The notes beneath the pieces are model-generated. The model was given only the letters and a program-made list of their open reading frames with translations. It was not told the origin of the DNA and searched no databases. A program made the position numbers and the translations under genes. From Candidatus Scybalocola faecavium (lineage in GTDB: Bacteria > Bacillota > Clostridia > Lachnospirales > Lachnospiraceae): a DNA stretch of 34,348 nt. This document shows, one piece after another, positions 31,464 to 34,348 of this stretch. The stretch covers positions 1-34,348 of the forward strand of contig DVFP01000006.1 in NCBI GenBank assembly GCA_018713145.1. Reading direction: 5' to 3'. The stretch's first letter is position 1. Every line of letters starts with the position of its first letter.

Positions 31464-33953
31464 ATGGAAAATATTCATGAAATTATTTCATTTTCATCAG
31501 AACTGCCTATCCGCGTCTTCTTTCAGGAGATTGGATCCATTGCAAAACACTGGCATACAAGCATAGAAATTTTATTTATTCTTTCCGGTGAAGTTGACAT
31601 TACTGTAGATGACCAGTCTTTTCATCTTTTACCTGATGACGTCCTATTGGTTAACAGCAATGCACTTCATGAATTATACGCAGCTTCCTGTGAACTTGCT
31701 TTGTTTCAGATTAATTTAACAAAGCTGTCCTATTTTGAAGAATACAGCAATCTTTATTTTAATTGCTGCTCTTGCGGGCAAAAGCATACTCAAAAATATG
31801 ATTACCTGCGCTATCTTCTGGCAAGATTAATCAAGGCGCAGGCTGAAAAAAACGTGAAGCTGGCAACTTTATCCCTGTTGTCCATGCTCTTGGATGAACT
31901 GGTCACAAATTTCTCCGAAAAACAGGAAACTATCCAGCAAAAATCTCAAAAGCATCTTCAAAGGCTAAAAAGTATTACCGGATATATTCAAAAAAATTTT
32001 CGTACAGGGATTTCTCTCGCACAACTGGCAGAAAGCGAACATCTTTCATCTGCATATTTATCCCGCTTTTTTGCCCAGCATTTTGGCATGAGCTTTACAG
32101 AATATATCAACAAGATCCGTATGGAATATGCAGTGAATGAACTTCTTACCAGTGATACTGCCATTGCTGATATTGCTCTAAATAATGGTTTTTCAGATGT
32201 TCGGGCATTTGTGTCCTTATTTAAGAAAAACTATCATGAACTTCCCAGCACATACCGAAAAAAGAACTCCGTATTAAGCAAAGAGACCCGGCCTTCCAAT
32301 GGCATAAATTATTTTTCCGTTTCCTCATTCTCGTCCTTATCCAGTTTGGCAAAGTATCTTTCCATTTATGAGGATGAGGCTATTGGTAAAACACATCCGG
32401 TCAAAAATACGACACAAGCCTATATTTCTGCTGATTACACCGCAGCTGGCACCCATCTGCATCATAATTTTCACAGAATATGCTGTGTAGGCGCCGCCAG
32501 TGATTTATTAAATGCTCAGATCCAGGACATGTTGTGTCGGGCACAAAAAGAAATTCATTTTGAATATATCAAATTTCATGGTATACTTTGTGATGATATG
32601 ATGCTTTATCATGAAAATACCGATGGGAGCTTGTACTTAAGCTTCACTCTTGTAGATAAAGTTATGGATTTTCTTATAAGCATCGGATTAAAACCTTTGC
32701 TCCAACTGTCTTTTATGCCCAAACAACTGGCTTCCATCCCGGATAAAACAAATTTTTACATTGAATACAATGTAAGTCCTCCAAATAATATACAGAACTG
32801 GAATCATCTTGTTCGGGAAATGATTAACCATTTTATCGAGCGCTATTCACTGGAAGAGGTACGCACATGGTTTTTTTGTGTATGGAATGAACCTGATACT
32901 TCTGCTGAAATGTTTGGCTTTGAAAATATAGAAGATTTTCTTGTACTTTATAAAAATACATACGATACTGTTAAGTCTATTGATTCCAGTTTTATTTTCG
33001 GAACACCTTCACTGCTTTTAATCTCTGAAATTGCCAGAAATTGGGATATGGAATTTTTTAGATTTTGCGTTAAGAATAACTGTATACCGGACTTTTTAAA
33101 TATACACTATTACGATGACAGTATTGACCTTTTGAATCAAACAAATTCTTCAGAGCAAAAAATGGCCAATATGCTTAACACTAACGAAAATTCCTTCAGG
33201 CAATATCTGGATACCCTCTATGGGGAATTATCTTCCTATGTAGGCCGTCCCCTTCCCGTATACCTAACTGAATGGAACCTGACAGTAAGCCATAGAAACC
33301 TGATTAATGATACCTGTTTTAAGTCATGCTATATTGCAAAAAATCTTCTGGAAAATTATGACCGAATCGAATCATATGGATACTGGTCATTAACAGACTA
33401 TCTTCATGAGCAGCAGCTTCCTAACCAGCTCTTTCACGGTGGGCTGGGACTTTTTACGATGAATGGGATTCCCAAGCCGCCTTACTATGTCTTTAAATAT
33501 TTATCCAAACTGGGAGATGAATGTATTGGACGGGGAAATGGATGGTTCATAACCAAGGGACACAAAAACATACAAATCGCCCTTTATAATTATGAACATT
33601 ATAGCCGGCTTTTTGCCAGCGGTGAACTTTTCGATATGACAATGACTAACCGATATACGCCATTTACCATGCTGAATCCTGAAGAATATCATTTGACATT
33701 GAGAAATGTACCTGGAATTCATGCAATCATCCGGGAATATTATATTAATCGGGAACACGGCTCTTGTTTTGATCAATGGGTAGCTATAGGCGCTCCGGAA
33801 CAATTACGTCCAGAAGATGAAAAACTCTTAAATGATCTTTCCGCTCCTGGTATTTTTATTCACCATGAAAACATTGAAAAACAAACACTCAACCTTAAAA
33901 TACTTTTGCAGCCTTTGGAATTTCGTTTTATTATTGTCGAGTTTCATTCATGA
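31464..33953 (+). CDS. AraC-family regulator fused to GH39-type glycosidase module
   Basis: 829 aa. Residues 1-90: cupin-like sensor (His31 and 'GEVDITVDDQSFHLLPDDVLLVN'). Residues 172-267: two-HTH AraC domain ('ISLAQLAESEHLSSAYLSRF', 'DIALNNGFSDVRAFVSLFKK'). Residues about 330-829: GH39 beta-xylosidase-like (alpha/beta)8 module with 'VWNEPD' (acid/base Glu476) and 'VYLTEWNL' (nucleophile Glu603), then a beta-sandwich tail. Both catalytic glutamates are kept. There is no signal peptide, so it acts in the cytoplasm. It is divergent from the sugar-transport/GH3/esterase operon and probably controls it, with the GH39 part binding, and possibly hydrolysing, the inducer. GH39 suggests a xyloside-like ligand; this is inference. 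Confidence 0.9.
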   Translation: MENIHEIISFSSELPIRVFFQEIGSIAKHWHTSIEILFILSGEVDITVDDQSFHLLPDDVLLVNSNALHELYAASCELALFQINLTKLSYFEEYSNLYFNCCSCGQKHTQKYDYLRYLLARLIKAQAEKNVKLATLSLLSMLLDELVTNFSEKQETIQQKSQKHLQRLKSITGYIQKNFRTGISLAQLAESEHLSSAYLSRFFAQHFGMSFTEYINKIRMEYAVNELLTSDTAIADIALNNGFSDVRAFVSLFKKNYHELPSTYRKKNSVLSKETRPSNGINYFSVSSFSSLSSLAKYLSIYEDEAIGKTHPVKNTTQAYISADYTAAGTHLHHNFHRICCVGAASDLLNAQIQDMLCRAQKEIHFEYIKFHGILCDDMMLYHENTDGSLYLSFTLVDKVMDFLISIGLKPLLQLSFMPKQLASIPDKTNFYIEYNVSPPNNIQNWNHLVREMINHFIERYSLEEVRTWFFCVWNEPDTSAEMFGFENIEDFLVLYKNTYDTVKSIDSSFIFGTPSLLLISEIARNWDMEFFRFCVKNNCIPDFLNIHYYDDSIDLLNQTNSSEQKMANMLNTNENSFRQYLDTLYGELSSYVGRPLPVYLTEWNLTVSHRNLINDTCFKSCYIAKNLLENYDRIESYGYWSLTDYLHEQQLPNQLFHGGLGLFTMNGIPKPPYYVFKYLSKLGDECIGRGNGWFITKGHKNIQIALYNYEHYSRLFASGELFDMTMTNRYTPFTMLNPEEYHLTLRNVPGIHAIIREYYINREHGSCFDQWVAIGAPEQLRPEDEKLLNDLSAPGIFIHHENIEKQTLNLKILLQPLEFRFIIVEFHS

Positions 33954-33974
33954 AAGAGTCCCAAAAAAAGAACA

Positions 33975-34016
33975 GGCTGTGAAAAACAAAGATAAAATCC
34001 TTCGTTTTTCACAGCC
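33975..34016 (-). terminator. Intrinsic terminator between convergent genes
   Basis: GGCTGTGAAAAAC (33975-33987) and GTTTTTCACAGCC (34004-34016) form a perfect 13-bp stem. On the minus strand it is followed by TGTTCTTTTTTT, so it mainly terminates the leftward gene; rightward the tail is only AT-rich. Confidence 0.8.
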
Positions 34017-34036
34017 ATTTCATATTTAAAATATAA

Positions 34037-34348
34037 TCATTCAAAATCAATAGATTTTCCTGTACGTCCCGATTCTCTCACCCCATCCATAAGAGCCAGG
34101 ACACGTCTTGTCTCCGGGATCTTTACAAGAAACTCCGCCTCTCCATGCCAGGCTTTAATGTAGTTTTCAAAATAGTTCTCATGGCAGGTATTTACATGGG
34201 GCAGTTCTTCTGTCAGAATCTTCCCCTCCGGCGGCGGTCCGAAAGACCGGGTGGGGCCCGCGGCGGTCATGGTCCTGTGTCCGCTGACATTTTGAAGCAG
34301 ACCTGCCGTGCGCACGATCTTCCCCTCCGGTTCAAAGCCGTCTACATA
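34037..34348 (-). CDS. C-terminal part of a Gfo/Idh/MocA-like oxidoreductase (partial)
   Basis: The frame is open to the window edge, so only the last 103 residues are seen; a GTG at 34315 is an internal codon (preceded in frame by 'YVDGFEPEGKI'). The tail 'NYFENYIKAWHGEAEFLVKIPETRRVLALMDGVRESGRTGKSIDF' matches the usual C-terminus of NAD-dependent Gfo/Idh/MocA sugar oxidoreductases, where a helix with 'E..RVLAL.D...ESGRTG' ends the fold. The NAD-binding domain lies outside the window. A link to the sugar operon is plausible but unproven. Confidence 0.75.
   Translation of the reverse strand, partial: YVDGFEPEGKIVRTAGLLQNVSGHRTMTAAGPTRSFGPPPEGKILTEELPHVNTCHENYFENYIKAWHGEAEFLVKIPETRRVLALMDGVRESGRTGKSIDFE

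Overview
The window is low-to-mid GC DNA with Gram-positive hallmarks: GGAGG-type ribosome binding sites, lipobox lipoproteins, an agr-type GHKL kinase with a LytTR regulator, RbsA-type sugar transporters and PF12784-type nuclease/transposase genes. The gene set and protein style point to a gut Clostridia member, most like Lachnospiraceae (Blautia/Clostridium-like). This is inference; no rRNA or tRNA is present to confirm it.

Layout. (1) 1-1246: the 3' part of a PF12784 Rpn/PD-(D/E)XK family gene, then a gene-free stretch holding an imperfect palindrome of about 270 bp centred near position 1000. (2) 1247-6833, minus strand: a unit with its own promoter, encoding a small DUF2007-like protein, two ABC exporter half-transporters (one with an apparent 1-nt N-terminal frameshift) and a zinc-metalloprotease lipoprotein. 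(3) 6817-16123, minus strand: a compact class II lanthipeptide (RiPP) locus. Two perfect LytTR half-sites 21 bp apart precede a response regulator, a sensor kinase, a 49-codon precursor gene that is easily missed (13741-13890), a terminator-like attenuator and a 990-aa LanM synthetase. A second set of related 21-bp-spaced repeats and a consensus -10 then precede a long leader, a 134-aa secreted protein, a LanFEG-like ABC transporter (two permeases, one ATPase) and a membrane-anchored extracytoplasmic protein. The locus has no C39-peptidase transporter and the precursor has no double-glycine site, so maturation is unexplained. The metalloprotease and exporters just downstream are candidates.

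(4) 16132-20410: a LysR regulator divergent from a two-gene operon, an FMN-reductase-like protein with a zinc-ribbon tail and an Old-Yellow-Enzyme/2,4-dienoyl-CoA-reductase-type flavo-iron-sulfur reductase. The leader contains a hairpin and a duplicated ribosome-binding segment. The substrate is probably an unsaturated small molecule but cannot be named. (5) 20476-21030: a decayed AAA-ATPase (PF09820-like) gene. (6) 21099-31108, minus strand: a carbohydrate uptake operon (RbsA-like ATPase, permease, substrate-binding lipoprotein, second permease, GH3 glycosidase, two lipoprotein alpha/beta-hydrolases). It is divergent from (7) 31464-33953, a large regulator fusing an AraC DNA-binding module to a GH39-type glycosidase module with both catalytic glutamates retained. 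(8) The window ends in the 3' part of a minus-strand gene resembling the C-terminus of a Gfo/Idh/MocA oxidoreductase.

The most novel-looking system is the agr-style lanthipeptide locus with its tiny core peptide TIIGLCGFLTISGC, two linked regulated promoters and no obvious leader protease. The AraC-GH39 sensor with its transport/GH3/esterase operon is second.
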